Shown here: in pieces, positions 9,646 through 18,650 of the stretch
Layout: every line of letters starts with the position of its first letter
How positions within the stretch are numbered: the stretch's first letter is position 1
DNA from: Brevibacillus fortis
Lineage (GTDB): Bacteria; Bacillota; Bacilli; Brevibacillales; Brevibacillaceae
NCBI RefSeq assembly: GCF_003013395.1
Contig: NZ_PXZM01000003.1
Coordinates: 496,001 to 560,000 of the forward strand
DNA: 64,000 bases
Direction: 5' to 3'
Program-made: the position numbers and the translations under genes
Notes under the pieces: generated by a model
Told to the model about the DNA's origin: nothing
Databases searched by the model: none
The model's input: only the letters and a program-made list of their open reading frames with translations

Positions 9646-10256
9646 TTCTTCGTCCGCTGGTTTTCCTTATTTTCATTTTGTAAGTAGTATTGATCCAGGT
9701 TTTGCTGGTACATAAACAATTCAACTTCTAACGGACTAGGTTCTTCGTTGATTTTTTTCTGGAAGATATGGTTAAAAAACAGGATCATCCCCAAGCCGAT
9801 CCCGATGGAGTAAGGGATTTGCATCCACAAAGGCTGATAACTTTTTTCACCTGTTATCAAATAGTAGATTCGTTCGTGAACCTGCATCATGCTGACATCG
9901 GTATGGAAATTCATGATCGCCAAGCCTGAGCCAATGAACAACAGAAGCCACACCATCGCCACCAAAATCGGGTTCGATTTCTTTCGTGAATTGAGTACTT
10001 CCACTATAATTTGAGGAGCACCCTGGACGTCCAGTTCCACGTCGGGATAGACAGAACGCAGCCTTTTAATCACCTGCATAATATCGATAATGATCAAATT
10101 CCCATCCGTTGGCTTTGTCTGGTAAATGGGCATCCGCTTTAACGCTTCCTCGCGCTCTCCATCCCAGAAAAGCTGGCAGATGTCCCCAAGCGTGATCATT
10201 GCTTGTGGCTGTACGGCCAATCGCTTTCGCAGGCGCAGAAACAACGCGTCTTTCAT
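9642..10256 (-). CDS. spoVAA: Stage V sporulation protein AA
   Basis: First gene of the spoVA operon; 204 residues. The N-terminal soluble domain (about 1-110) has the form seen in SpoVAA (FLRLRKRL, VIKRLRSVYPDVELDVQGA), followed by two membrane segments (about 112-130 and 155-180). A GTG at 10277 is possible, but the ATG at 10256 has AAGGGG 8 nt upstream and gives the typical MKDALFLRLRK start. A strong sigma-G-like promoter lies about 40 nt upstream, which fits expression in the forespore. Confidence 0.95.
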   Translation of the reverse strand: MKDALFLRLRKRLAVQPQAMITLGDICQLFWDGEREEALKRMPIYQTKPTDGNLIIIDIMQVIKRLRSVYPDVELDVQGAPQIIVEVLNSRKKSNPILVAMVWLLLFIGSGLAIMNFHTDVSMMQVHERIYYLITGEKSYQPLWMQIPYSIGIGLGMILFFNHIFQKKINEEPSPLEVELFMYQQNLDQYYLQNENKENQRTKK

Positions 10257-10293
10257 GGTACCTTCCCCTTCCATCACATACCTGATTATTCGC

Positions 10294-10322
10294 TAGTATG
10301 TGCCGAGCCATAAAACCCATGC
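10294..10322 (-). promoter_or_regulatory. Sigma-G promoter of the spoVA operon
   Basis: Minus-strand GCATG, 17-nt spacer, CATACTA. Both elements match the published B. subtilis sigma-G consensus (GHATR and CATWHTA, 17-18 nt apart). The predicted start near 10287 gives a leader of about 30 nt before the spoVAA ATG. B. subtilis spoVA is known to be sigma-G dependent. Confidence 0.8.
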
Positions 10323-10350
10323 AAATAAACGGAAATGATCGTTTATTTGC
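10321..10350. repeat. Perfect 11-bp inverted repeat next to the spoVA promoter
   Basis: GCAAATAAACG and CGTTTATTTGC are separated by 8 nt. The repeat overlaps two bases of the predicted sigma-G -35 element. It could bind a regulator such as a SpoVT-like protein, or form a weak hairpin at the end of the sigF transcript. Confidence 0.6.
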
Positions 10351-10366
10351 TGACCGCAAGCGGTCA
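10351..10366. repeat. Palindrome TGACCGC-AA-GCGGTCA, copy 1
   Basis: Seven-bp perfect arms around AA, directly next to the preceding inverted repeat. An identical 16-mer lies at 58456-58471, upstream of spoIVB. Both copies are intergenic and beside sporulation genes. Confidence 0.65.
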
Positions 10367-10402
10367 CATTCTGTTTAATGAAAAACGTCGAGTCGTTTTT
10401 CA

Positions 10403-10442
10403 CAAAACAAAACACCCCAGCCACGTAGTGACCGGAGTGTTT
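10403..10442 (-). terminator. Terminator of the spoIIA (sigF) operon
   Basis: A long stem (AAACACTCC pairing with GGGGTGTTT, plus an inner GTCAC/GTGGC stem) followed by TTTTGTTTTG, 8 nt after the sigF stop. Confidence 0.85.
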
Positions 10443-10449
10443 GCATCAG

Positions 10450-11205
10450 TTAATGTTCAATTTGCTCTTTGATCGTTTGTAAAATGCGCTTCTCTAGGCG
10501 CGATACCTGCACTTGCGAGATTCCCAGCCTCTCTGCTACTTCCGACTGCGTCTGATCCTTGTAGTAACGCAGGTAGACGATGAGTTGTTCCCGCTCGCTC
10601 AATCGACTGATCGCATCCTTGAGGGCGATTTTTTCAAACCATTTGTTGACCCCTTCATCCGCAATCTGATCGATCAAAGTAATGGGGTCCCCATCATTTT
10701 CGAAAACCGTTTCATGGATGGAAGAGGGCGCCCGATTCGCTTCCTGCGCAAACACGACTTCTTCTGGCGTAATCCCCACCACGTCCGCAACCTCAGCAAT
10801 CGTGGGTGCGCGACCGAATTGCTTGTACAGCTCATCCTTTGTTCGTCGTACCTTATTGGCTGTTTCTTTGAGTGATCGACTTACCTTAACTGTACCGTCA
10901 TCGCGTAAGAAGCGCTGAATTTCTCCAATAATCATCGGAACAGCATAGGTTGAGAATCGAACATCATAGGAGAGATCAAACTTGTCTACGGCTTTCAAGA
11001 GGCCAATACAACCGATCTGAAACAAATCATCCGCTTCGTATCCACGGTTGATAAAGCGCTGGACGACGGACCAGACCAGCCGAATATTGCTGTTGACGAG
11101 AAGCTCTCTTGCCTCAGTGTCCCCAGCCTGACTTTTGGCAATTAGCTCTTTTACTTGGTCATTGGTCAGAAATGGTTGACTCGCGTTTTTGATATCGGCA
11201 CCCAT
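10450..11205 (-). CDS. sigF: RNA polymerase sporulation sigma factor SigF
   Basis: A 251-residue group 3 sigma factor that directs forespore gene expression after asymmetric division. Region 2 motifs (NIRLVWSVVQRF, DLFQIGCIGLLKAVDKFD, VRFSTYAVPMIIGEIQRFLR) lie at residues 40-120 and the region 4 HTH (LSEREQLIVYLRYY, TQSEVAERLGISQVQVSRLE) at 200-245. The ATG at 11205 has AGGGG 8 nt upstream; a GTG at 11211 touches the Shine-Dalgarno site and is less likely. It is the last gene of the spoIIA operon. SigF is held inactive by SpoIIAB, encoded immediately upstream. Confidence 0.98.
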   Translation of the reverse strand: MGADIKNASQPFLTNDQVKELIAKSQAGDTEARELLVNSNIRLVWSVVQRFINRGYEADDLFQIGCIGLLKAVDKFDLSYDVRFSTYAVPMIIGEIQRFLRDDGTVKVSRSLKETANKVRRTKDELYKQFGRAPTIAEVADVVGITPEEVVFAQEANRAPSSIHETVFENDGDPITLIDQIADEGVNKWFEKIALKDAISRLSEREQLIVYLRYYKDQTQSEVAERLGISQVQVSRLEKRILQTIKEQIEH

Positions 11206-11216
11206 AGGCACTACCC

Positions 11217-11666
11217 CTAATTTTGCAAGGCGTTGGCAAACGCCAGGCGTTTGGTGAGGCGCACAGTTGTTCCTTTACCCACAACCGTTGCCACTTCCAA
11301 AGAATCCATGAAATTCTCCATAATCGTAAAGCCCATTCCAGAACGCTCAAGCTCCGGTTTCGTCGTATAGAGCGGCTGCATGGCCTGCTCCACATTCTCA
11401 ATACCTCGTCCATTGTCTTCCACGATCAGATCAATGCTGTCCTCTTGAATTCGCACAGAAATCTGTACCACACCCTCAGGATTTTCGTCATAACCATGAA
11501 TAATGGCATTCGTAACAGCCTCGGATATAACGGTCTTGATTTCTTCTAGTTCGTCCATCGTAATATCGAGTTGCGAAATGAAGGCTGCGACTGCTACACG
11601 TGCGAATGCTTCATTTTGGCTCAATGCTGCAAACGACACTGACATAAAGTTACGCTGTACCATCAT
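11217..11666 (-). CDS. spoIIAB: Anti-sigma-F factor SpoIIAB (serine kinase)
   Basis: A 149-residue GHKL-fold protein. Motifs are the N-box [12 protein letters not shown] near residue 50, the G1 box [10 protein letters not shown] near 82 and the G2 region [15 protein letters not shown] near 107, which bind ATP. SpoIIAB binds and inhibits SigF and phosphorylates SpoIIAA. The start overlaps the spoIIAA stop (TAATG), typical of this operon. Two adjacent ATG codons are possible; GGGGGTGG precedes both. Confidence 0.97.
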   Translation of the reverse strand: MMVQRNFMSVSFAALSQNEAFARVAVAAFISQLDITMDELEEIKTVISEAVTNAIIHGYDENPEGVVQISVRIQEDSIDLIVEDNGRGIENVEQAMQPLYTTKPELERSGMGFTIMENFMDSLEVATVVGKGTTVRLTKRLAFANALQN

Positions 11667-12016
11667 TACGCCACCCCCAGAACATGCAAAGCATCCGCTT
11701 CGTTTTCGCGAAACTTGATCACCTTGAATAACCCGGACATCTCAAATATTCGATAGATCGTAGGATTGATCGAGCAGACGTACATTTCTCCAGAGCGGGC
11801 AGAAATCTGCTTGTATCTTCCCAAAATAACTCCGATACCAGAGCTGTCCATAAACGTCAGATCAGCCAGACTCAGTACAATATGGCGTATAGTAGAGGTA
11901 CGCAAAAGGTCATCCGCCTTCTTACGCAACTCCTCTGCCGTATGATGATCCAGCTCCCCCTGCAAACGGATCACCAGCACGTCCTGCCGTGTCTCCATCG
12001 CAACTCGTAAACTCAT
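11666..12016 (-). CDS. spoIIAA: Anti-sigma-F factor antagonist SpoIIAA
   Basis: A 116-residue STAS-domain protein. Unphosphorylated SpoIIAA binds SpoIIAB and frees SigF. The phosphorylated serine sits in the conserved [15 protein letters not shown] segment near residue 57. An upstream ATG at 12073 is open, but the ATG at 12016 has AAGGAG about 10 nt upstream and gives the canonical [13 protein letters not shown] start. Confidence 0.97.
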   Translation of the reverse strand: MSLRVAMETRQDVLVIRLQGELDHHTAEELRKKADDLLRTSTIRHIVLSLADLTFMDSSGIGVILGRYKQISARSGEMYVCSINPTIYRIFEMSGLFKVIKFRENEADALHVLGVA

Positions 12017-12053
12017 AGCTGACACACTCCTTCTCCCTTGATAGAAACTCTCT

Positions 12054-12078
12054 TTCTTCCTCGAGGAAACCAATTCCT
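12054..12078 (-). promoter_or_regulatory. Possible sigma-H promoter of spoIIAA
   Basis: Minus-strand AGGAATT matches the sigma-H -35 element; GAAGAA 12 nt later is one base from the -10 core GAAT, but the spacing is 2-3 nt short of the consensus. It lies between the dacF terminator and the spoIIAA start, where a sigma-H promoter is known in B. subtilis. Confidence 0.35.
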
Positions 12079-12093
12079 GCCAGCCGACAAAAG

Positions 12094-12141
12094 AACAAAA
12101 AAATCGAGCAGCCGCGCCATTCCATTCGGGGCAACTCGATT
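12094..12141 (-). terminator. Intrinsic terminator between dacF and spoIIAA
   Basis: AATCGAG and CTCGATT form the stem base around a GC-rich loop, followed by seven T residues on the minus strand. It separates dacF from the spoIIA operon, or attenuates read-through. Confidence 0.8.
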
Positions 12142-12163
12142 CTTTTCGCGCTCATGCTGTCTG

Positions 12164-13348
12164 TCAGTAGCTTATCAAAACGCTCTTGGTGGTTCGCTTG
12201 AGAATCTCCCACATGTTGGCTTTATCTACCTGATCTTCTGGGAACAGATCGATTCGGTTTACTTCCTTGCCATCTTTTGTTCGGATGAAAATGTGGCCGA
12301 TTACTTGGTCCTTTGCTATTGGTGCATGAACCGCCTCATTGATGACAATTTCCTTCTGGAAGGTATCAGCTGATTCTCCTTTTTTCATCAACAAGCTTAC
12401 TGCATGTGGTGTCACCGCATTAATTTGTGGTTTCTGACCTTTATCCACAACGAGTGCGCGCACAGCTTCTCCCTTTTTGTACATCGGCATCACTTGAAAG
12501 TGTGTGAATGCATAATTGAACATGGTCGAAACCTCATTGTTGCGCGTTTTTACATCTGGCTCACCCATGACGACTGCAATAACACGCATGTTGTTGCGTT
12601 TGGCAGTCGCTGTTAAACAGTATTTCGCTTCCCCTGTGTATCCTGTTTTCAAACCGTCCACACCCTCATAAAAACGCACCAGCTTGTTCGTATTAACAAG
12701 CCAGAAGGGGCTCTCCGTATCTTTGCGCAAGTAGTCTTGGTACGTACCAGTGAACTTCGTGATGCCTTCGTGCTTTAAGAGTTCGCGTGACATAATCGCA
12801 ATGTCTACCGCCGATGAATAGTGATTCGCGGCAGGAAGTCCATTGGAGTTGACAAAATGCGTATTTTTCATTCCCAGCTGCTGTGCGCGTTCATTCATTC
12901 GCGCAACAAAACTCTCTTCTGTCCCAGCCAAATGCTCAGCCATCGCTACTGAGGCATCATTTCCAGAAGCAATCGCAATCCCTTTCAGCATGTCCTCTAC
13001 CGTCATTTCTTCACCGGGCTGTAAAAAAATTTGCGACCCGCCCATCGATGCTGCTCTTTCACTCGTACGAACCTTATCGGTAAGCTTAAGCTCTCCCCGC
13101 TCCACCGCTTCCATGATCAAAAGCATGGTCATTACTTTGGTGATACTCGCGGGTGGCATTTTTTCATTTGCGTTCTTTTCATACAAGACAGTTCCCGTAT
13201 CCGCTTCAATCATCACCGCGGATGACGCTAGTGGGGCAAAATGATTATCGCCCTTTTGCTGTCCAGCCTTTTCTTTGGCAACAGCCATCGGAGAAAAGAT
13301 GGTGAAGCACATAACAAAGCATAGAGCGAGATATCCATTCCGTTTCAT
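12164..13348 (-). CDS. dacF: D-alanyl-D-alanine carboxypeptidase DacF
   Basis: A 394-residue low-molecular-weight penicillin-binding protein (S11 family). An N-terminal signal peptide (residues 1-24, ending SPMAVAKE) sends it outside the membrane. Catalytic motifs are the SxxK box in PASITKVMTM near residue 67, the SGN box in AIASGNDASVAMAEHL near 130 and the KTG box in GLKTGYTGEAKYC near 233. It trims the terminal D-Ala of peptidoglycan stem peptides. Its position ahead of spoIIAA identifies it as the forespore enzyme DacF, and a sigma-F-like promoter precedes it. Confidence 0.95.
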   Translation of the reverse strand: MKRNGYLALCFVMCFTIFSPMAVAKEKAGQQKGDNHFAPLASSAVMIEADTGTVLYEKNANEKMPPASITKVMTMLLIMEAVERGELKLTDKVRTSERAASMGGSQIFLQPGEEMTVEDMLKGIAIASGNDASVAMAEHLAGTEESFVARMNERAQQLGMKNTHFVNSNGLPAANHYSSAVDIAIMSRELLKHEGITKFTGTYQDYLRKDTESPFWLVNTNKLVRFYEGVDGLKTGYTGEAKYCLTATAKRNNMRVIAVVMGEPDVKTRNNEVSTMFNYAFTHFQVMPMYKKGEAVRALVVDKGQKPQINAVTPHAVSLLMKKGESADTFQKEIVINEAVHAPIAKDQVIGHIFIRTKDGKEVNRIDLFPEDQVDKANMWEILKRTTKSVLISY

Positions 13349-13376
13349 AGCAGTCTCTTCCCTCCATTCATGGTTT

Positions 13377-13406
13377 TATTCTCACCATCACGAAAGGAAA
13401 ATATTC
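13377..13406 (-). promoter_or_regulatory. Candidate sigma-F promoter of dacF
   Basis: Minus-strand GAATA, 15-nt spacer, GGTGAGAATA. The -10 fits the B. subtilis sigma-F consensus GGNRANANTW at every defined position; the -35 differs from GYWTA at one position. The predicted leader is about 22 nt and contains GGAGGG. Confidence 0.65.
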
Positions 13407-13452
13407 ACACAAAAACGGCAAGATTATCTTCTCGAAAGCACATCCGGTTTCA

Positions 13453-13491
13453 CGAAAAAGAGTCCCTTCCGCAGCTTGCAGAAGGGACTCT
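13453..13491 (-). terminator. Terminator of the chemoreceptor gene
   Basis: Perfect 11-bp stem AGAGTCCCTTC/GAAGGGACTCT followed by TTTTT on the minus strand, 4 nt after the stop codon. Confidence 0.92.
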
Positions 13492-13494
13492 ACC

Positions 13495-15567
13495 TTAAAT
13501 GACGAAGCGGCTCACATTTTGAGTTAGCTCGTCCGCCATTTTTTTCAATTGTTCCACGTTTTCATTAATGCGTGCAATCGAATTCAATTGCTCGTCAACT
13601 GTCTCTACCACACCTGAAATGGATTCACTAATTTCATCCGACATGGTGGCAAGACGCTGCATGGAGTTCGTCACAACCTGATTACCTGCCGCCATCTCTT
13701 CCGAGGTTGCCGTCATCGATTCGCTTTGCTCTGCAGCCGATTGAATCTCTCCCACGATATTTTGGAAAGCAGTACCCACAGACTCGACAGACTGCAAGCC
13801 TCCACTCACCATTGTAACGATCTCATCCATATGCTTGCTCATATCCATTGCCTCATCATTGATCGAATGTGCAATGGACGCGATACGCTCAGAGAAGGAG
13901 CTGCTTTCTTCTGCGAGTTTACGAACTTCGCTTGCTACAACCGAGAATCCTCGACCAGCATCTCCAGCACGGGCAGCCTCAATGGCTGCATTCAGCGCCA
14001 ACAAATTCGTCTGCGATGCAATACTCGTAATCATTTCGACGATGCTCGTAATTTCACGAGCCCGCTCACGAAGGCTGTGCATTTGCCCTGCTGTACGCTC
14101 TACCTCACTTGTGGCACGTCGTACCGTATTGATTACGTTCTCCACTAGCTCCATTCCGCCTTGCGCTCTCTCAAACGTACGGGTCGTAGCAACCGATGTA
14201 GATTCGGCAGCCACAGCCACCTGTTCAACACCTTCCGATATTTCAGAGACGGTATTGGCCGTTGCTTGCACTTCATTCGTCTGCGTAGAGACGCGTTGCG
14301 CGATCGTAGAGATATTATCCGTAATGACGTTAATGGCTCCTTTATTTTCTTGCGCAAACAATGTCAGCTCATCTGTCGCTACGTTCAGTTGTGTAGCTTG
14401 TCCCTGTACAAGGGCAATCAGCTTACGAAGTTCAGCCGCCATGTCATTCATTTTGCGGCCAACCATAGCCAACTCATCATTGCCGTTAACCTTTACGTTA
14501 ATATTAAAATGTCCGGCGCCGATTTGATCCATATCGCGTGCTATCGCGAACAGAGACAGTCGAATCCGCTTCGCAAACCACCAGATCGCCCAAACCGAGA
14601 GTCCGATGATCGGCAAGCTGAAGAGCACGAAGTACAGCCACATTCCATCCACTTCACCATACACTTCGTCGGTTCCCGTGGACAAAACCACATTCCATTT
14701 CAACATCGGGATCGGTGCGAATGCTGCAAACGAATCAATACCATGATCCGAGTACAGTAAGCTGTTGCTTGTCTCATGCTGCATCAGGGATAGCATCTTT
14801 TCATAATCTTTATCCCCTGCCAGCACGAGCTTGTTGTTATTATTCGGATTTTGATGGGCCACAACCAAACCATCTTGTCGAACGACAAATGCATAGCCAT
14901 TTTCCATGAAAGAGATCTCAGGAATCTTTTGAATCATTTGGTCAATCGTAAAGCCAACAACGAACAACCGGCTCGTATCATCGGCTTTTTCCCCTATGGG
15001 TGTCGCAATATAAAGAAAACTCTTGTTGCTTCCTTCAACGATTTCTTCATCAGAAATGACCAAGGATTTCGTGGTTAGCGCTCTTTGGAAGTACTGCTTT
15101 TGCTTGAAGTCAATCTCATTCGTCCCGGTCAAGGAATACAGGGATTTCCCGGTAGCCGTGTCAATCAAATAGATTCTGGATACTTCTTTATGTGCTTGGC
15201 GCAATAAAGTAAACTGCTCCATGATAAGCGGCTGCAGGTCTGTCATCATCACACGTTTGGTTCCCGCCGATTTGGTGGAGTTCACAATCGCCTTAATGTC
15301 ATCTTCTATGCTATTCGCATGCTGGTCAGCCAGCATTTTCGCCTGGTTTGAGGTGATGCTAAACAACGTTGATTTCGAAAAGGAAAGGGCTATGTATTGC
15401 AAAGAACCGATGATAATAAGTACAAGGATTAGACCAAACACAATCATTTTTGTTGCAAGAGATCCTTTAAGCTTTTCCGATGCTACTTGGCTTGTTACAT
15501 TTACTTTTTGTATGAGATTCGAAAATGCCTCCTTTTTTTTCCATCGTGGCGACAAAAATTTACTCAT
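13495..15567 (-). CDS. Methyl-accepting chemotaxis protein with extracellular Cache-type sensor
   Basis: A 690-residue chemoreceptor. Membrane segment 1 (about 44-65) and segment 2 (about 305-328) enclose an extracellular domain with dCache-like features ([36 protein letters not shown]). A HAMP domain (about 330-385) and a long helical signalling domain follow. The CheA/CheW-binding tip contains [19 protein letters not shown], then [20 protein letters not shown]. The ATG at 15567 has AAGGGGG upstream and is preferred to a GTG at 15588. The ligand is unknown. It sits just downstream of oppF, so sensing peptides or amino acids is a guess from context only. Confidence 0.93.
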   Translation of the reverse strand: MSKFLSPRWKKKEAFSNLIQKVNVTSQVASEKLKGSLATKMIVFGLILVLIIIGSLQYIALSFSKSTLFSITSNQAKMLADQHANSIEDDIKAIVNSTKSAGTKRVMMTDLQPLIMEQFTLLRQAHKEVSRIYLIDTATGKSLYSLTGTNEIDFKQKQYFQRALTTKSLVISDEEIVEGSNKSFLYIATPIGEKADDTSRLFVVGFTIDQMIQKIPEISFMENGYAFVVRQDGLVVAHQNPNNNNKLVLAGDKDYEKMLSLMQHETSNSLLYSDHGIDSFAAFAPIPMLKWNVVLSTGTDEVYGEVDGMWLYFVLFSLPIIGLSVWAIWWFAKRIRLSLFAIARDMDQIGAGHFNINVKVNGNDELAMVGRKMNDMAAELRKLIALVQGQATQLNVATDELTLFAQENKGAINVITDNISTIAQRVSTQTNEVQATANTVSEISEGVEQVAVAAESTSVATTRTFERAQGGMELVENVINTVRRATSEVERTAGQMHSLRERAREITSIVEMITSIASQTNLLALNAAIEAARAGDAGRGFSVVASEVRKLAEESSSFSERIASIAHSINDEAMDMSKHMDEIVTMVSGGLQSVESVGTAFQNIVGEIQSAAEQSESMTATSEEMAAGNQVVTNSMQRLATMSDEISESISGVVETVDEQLNSIARINENVEQLKKMADELTQNVSRFVI

Positions 15568-15630
15568 GCTGCTTGCCCCCTTTTCCACTCCTACAATTTT
15601 CCAGTGTAGAACTCCGAAAAAATACCCCTG

Positions 15631-15674
15631 AAAAAAAACTTCCTCTGGGTAACAATACCCATTTTTTTCAGAGG
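15631..15674 (-). terminator. Hairpin terminator ahead of the chemoreceptor gene
   Basis: On the minus strand an outer CCTCT/AGAGG stem encloses GGGTA-TTGT-TACCC and is followed by AAGTTTTTTTT. It lies in the 180 nt between oppF and the chemoreceptor gene, as a second terminator after the opp operon or as an attenuator of the chemoreceptor. Confidence 0.65.
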
Positions 15675-15696
15675 TAAAACCTCCCTTATGAAGGGA

Positions 15697-15735
15697 AACG
15701 AGTTCCGGGCTGCACGAGTAGCCTCGGAACTCGTT
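15697..15735 (-). terminator. Stem-loop downstream of oppF
   Basis: An 11-bp perfect stem AACGAGTTCCG/CGGAACTCGTT starts 13 nt after the oppF stop. The T run is short, so it may also protect the 3' end of the transcript. Confidence 0.65.
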
Positions 15736-15748
15736 ATTTGTAGTTGAT

Positions 15749-16708
15749 TTAGTTATACAAATGACAGGCTGCGAAATGCCCTGGCTCTACTTCTTTCCAT
15801 ACAGGTACGGATGCAGCGCATTCCGGCATCGCTTTCGGGCAACGCGTACGGAAATGGCAACCGCTTGGTGGATTCATAGGGCTAGGTACATCTCCTTGCA
15901 ATACAATGCGCTCACGGTTACGCTCAATTTCTGGGTCTGGAATCGGAATCGCCGACAACAGCGCTTGAGTATACGGGTGGAGCGGCTTTTCATACAAAGC
16001 ATCACTTTCTGCCAGCTCAACCATTTTACCCAGGTACATAACCGCTACACGGTCGGAAATGTATTTTACCATGGACAAGTCATGGGCAATGAACATGTAA
16101 GTCAGACCCATTTTTTCTTGCAGTTGTTCAAGCAGGTTTACAACCTGTGCTTGTACGGATACGTCCAGAGCAGAGATCGGCTCGTCACACACGATGAATT
16201 TTGGCTCTACTGCCAATGCACGGGCAATTCCGATACGTTGGCGCTGACCACCAGAAAACTCGTGTGGGAAACGGTTCATATGCTCAGGATTCAAGCTTAC
16301 CAAGGCAAGGAGCTCCTGGATGCGCTCTTTGCGCTTTTGACCAGTCGCCAGGCCATGAATATCCAGCGCCTCGCCAATGATGTCCCCAACTGTCATACGC
16401 GGATTCAAGGATGCGTATGGGTCTTGGAAAATCATCTGCATGTTGCGGCGCATCGCCTTCATTTCCTGCTGGTTCAAATTCATGATGCTCTTACCTTCAA
16501 ACAGGACGTCCCCTTCAGTCGCATCATACAGTCGCAAGATGGTACGACCGGCAGTGGACTTTCCACAGCCTGACTCTCCTACTACGCCCAATGTTTCTCC
16601 GCGTTTGATCTCAAACGAGATATCATTCACAGCTTTCAGAGTATTATCGCCAATCGAAAAGAACTTTTTGAGATTACGTACTTCAATCAAATTTTCACGA
16701 TTATCCAC
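15749..16708 (-). CDS. oppF: Oligopeptide ABC transporter, ATP-binding protein OppF
   Basis: A 319-residue ABC ATPase: Walker [10 protein letters not shown] near residue 51, Q loop [14 protein letters not shown], signature [15 protein letters not shown], Walker [13 protein letters not shown] and the C-terminal oligopeptide-binding extension with [15 protein letters not shown]. The cysteine pattern in this extension is typical of OppD/OppF-type subunits. The GTG start at 16708 has GGAGGG about 6 nt upstream; an ATG at 16762 lies in the 3' end of oppD. It overlaps no neighbour and ends the operon. Confidence 0.95.
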   Translation of the reverse strand: MDNRENLIEVRNLKKFFSIGDNTLKAVNDISFEIKRGETLGVVGESGCGKSTAGRTILRLYDATEGDVLFEGKSIMNLNQQEMKAMRRNMQMIFQDPYASLNPRMTVGDIIGEALDIHGLATGQKRKERIQELLALVSLNPEHMNRFPHEFSGGQRQRIGIARALAVEPKFIVCDEPISALDVSVQAQVVNLLEQLQEKMGLTYMFIAHDLSMVKYISDRVAVMYLGKMVELAESDALYEKPLHPYTQALLSAIPIPDPEIERNRERIVLQGDVPSPMNPPSGCHFRTRCPKAMPECAASVPVWKEVEPGHFAACHLYN

Positions 16709-16722
16709 TGATATCCCTCCTT

Positions 16723-17712
16723 CTACGCACGGTTCTGAGCAAGCGGATGCTGAAGCCAACAAGCTGCTCGCTGAGTCGTGCTGATGTCGTTCAGCTCAGG
16801 ATCGATCTCTTGGCACACACGCATCGCTGATTCGCAACGCGCGGTGAATCCACAGCCAGCTGGCGGACGCAGAAGGTCTGGCGGTGTACCAAAAATCGGT
16901 GTCAGTGGCTCGTCACGGTTCAAGTCAAGACGTGGTACCGAGCGAAGCAAGCCTTTGGTGTAAGGGTGTTGCGGATTGTAGAAAATATCGTCAACTGTTC
17001 CAGTCTCGATCACTTTCCCTGCGTACATAACAATTACGCGTTCACACATCTCAGCAACAACACCAAGGTCATGTGTGATCAAGATAATGGAAGTGCCCGT
17101 TTTCTTTTGCAAATCTTTCATCAGGTCCAAAATTTGCGCCTGAATCGTTACATCCAAAGCTGTCGTCGGCTCATCCGCGATCAACAGCTTCGGCGAACAG
17201 GCGAGAGCGATTGCGATCATTGCACGTTGACGCATACCGCCAGAGAACTCGTGTGGATATTGCTCCACACGTTTCTCAGGTTGCGGAATACCAACCATAG
17301 TCAACAGCTCAATGGCACGATCACGTGCTGCAGCTTTAGACATGTTTTGGTGTTTGATCAAGCCCTCGGTAATTTGGCTACCGATGGTCATTGTAGGATT
17401 CAAGGAAGTCATTGGATCTTGGAAGATCATCCCGATATCTTTACCGCGAATCGATTCCATCTCTTTTTTCGACTTCTTGACAATATCCTCGCCATTGAAG
17501 AGAATTTGCCCTTTTTTGATTTCACCTGGAGGCATCGGAATCAGCTTCATGAGGGTTTGAGCGGTTACGGATTTACCGCAACCGGACTCCCCTACAATCG
17601 CTACAGCCTCTCCGCGGTTGACGTGAAAATTCACACCGCGGACTGCTTTTACTTCACCTGCATACGTATGGAAGGATACATGCAGGTCTTTTACATCAAG
17701 AATGCGTTCCAT
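16723..17712 (-). CDS. oppD: Oligopeptide ABC transporter, ATP-binding protein OppD
   Basis: A 329-residue ABC ATPase paired with OppF: Walker [10 protein letters not shown] near residue 39, [14 protein letters not shown], signature [15 protein letters not shown], Walker [16 protein letters not shown]-loop [13 protein letters not shown] and a C-terminal [15 protein letters not shown] motif. It supplies energy for peptide import through OppB/OppC. The ATG at 17712 has GGAGGG upstream and follows oppC by 14 nt. Confidence 0.95.
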   Translation of the reverse strand: MERILDVKDLHVSFHTYAGEVKAVRGVNFHVNRGEAVAIVGESGCGKSVTAQTLMKLIPMPPGEIKKGQILFNGEDIVKKSKKEMESIRGKDIGMIFQDPMTSLNPTMTIGSQITEGLIKHQNMSKAAARDRAIELLTMVGIPQPEKRVEQYPHEFSGGMRQRAMIAIALACSPKLLIADEPTTALDVTIQAQILDLMKDLQKKTGTSIILITHDLGVVAEMCERVIVMYAGKVIETGTVDDIFYNPQHPYTKGLLRSVPRLDLNRDEPLTPIFGTPPDLLRPPAGCGFTARCESAMRVCQEIDPELNDISTTQRAACWLQHPLAQNRA

Positions 17713-17726
17713 AACGACGTTCCCTC

Positions 17727-18644
17727 CTATTTACGCAGGCGTGGGTCTACTGCATCACGCAGACCGTCACCGAACAAGTTAAATGCCAAGATGGTCATGG
17801 AAATAAAGATTGCCGGGAATGTCAATCGCCATGGATAATACTTCATGGCCGGCAAGCCCTCGTTGGACATCGTTCCCCACGATGCAATCGGTGCAGAAAC
17901 CCCTAACCCGATAAAGGACAAGAAGGATTCTGCGAAAATCGCGGAAGGTACAGTCAAACTCAACGTTACGATGATTGGACCCAAAGCATTAGGAATCAAG
18001 TGTTTGAAGATCAGACGGTTGGCGTCAGCACCAAGGGAGCGTGCTGCCAGTACAAACTCTTGGTTTTTCAATTGAAGGATCTGACCACGCACAATCCGGG
18101 CCATTCCGATCCATCCCGTTATCGTCAAGGCAAGAATAATCGTTCCGACACCAGGCTCTAAAACAACCATCAACAAAATAACAACCAGCAGGTACGGAAT
18201 CGCAAACAAGATATCTGCGAAACGCATCATCATTTCATCTACTCTTCCACCATAGAAACCTGCGATACCGCCCCAGATCACACCAATGATCAGGTCAATG
18301 AACGCTGCGGCAAGACCTACTTGCAGTGAGATACGTGCTCCGTACCAAATACGCTCAAATACGTCACGGCCTAGGTCATCTGTTCCAAACCAATGTTCAG
18401 CAGACGGCTTTTTGTTCTTGCCAGCCAGATCTGTCGTAAAATAATCTTGAGGAGTTAGCCATGGAACCACAATGGCACATACAATCAATGCAGCAATGAA
18501 GATCATAGAAATCATTGCGACTTTATTCATTTTCAAACGACGCCAAACGTCAGACCAGAAAGAGAGACTTGGGCGCTTGATTGCTTCCGCTTGACGAAGG
18601 TCAACGGAAATTGGCTCGAAATGTTCTTTAGTCAAGTTTTGCAC
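17727..18644 (-). CDS. oppC: Oligopeptide ABC transporter, permease OppC
   Basis: A 305-residue inner-membrane permease with an N-terminal cytoplasmic extension, about six membrane segments and the permease EAA-type motif in AARSLGADANRLIFKHLIPNA (ATPase contact, near residue 205). The HWFGTDDLGRDVF segment after the first membrane helix is typical of DppC/OppC. The GTG start has AAGGAG 9 nt upstream. It follows oppB by 6 nt. Confidence 0.95.
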   Translation of the reverse strand: MQNLTKEHFEPISVDLRQAEAIKRPSLSFWSDVWRRLKMNKVAMISMIFIAALIVCAIVVPWLTPQDYFTTDLAGKNKKPSAEHWFGTDDLGRDVFERIWYGARISLQVGLAAAFIDLIIGVIWGGIAGFYGGRVDEMMMRFADILFAIPYLLVVILLMVVLEPGVGTIILALTITGWIGMARIVRGQILQLKNQEFVLAARSLGADANRLIFKHLIPNALGPIIVTLSLTVPSAIFAESFLSFIGLGVSAPIASWGTMSNEGLPAMKYYPWRLTFPAIFISMTILAFNLFGDGLRDAVDPRLRK

Positions 18645-18650
18645 GTGTCA

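Noticed and set aside
15568..15748. Cyclic-di-GMP (GEMM) riboswitch ahead of the chemoreceptor gene
   Set aside because: The hairpins there lack the GEMM core sequences; the structure reads as one or two terminators.
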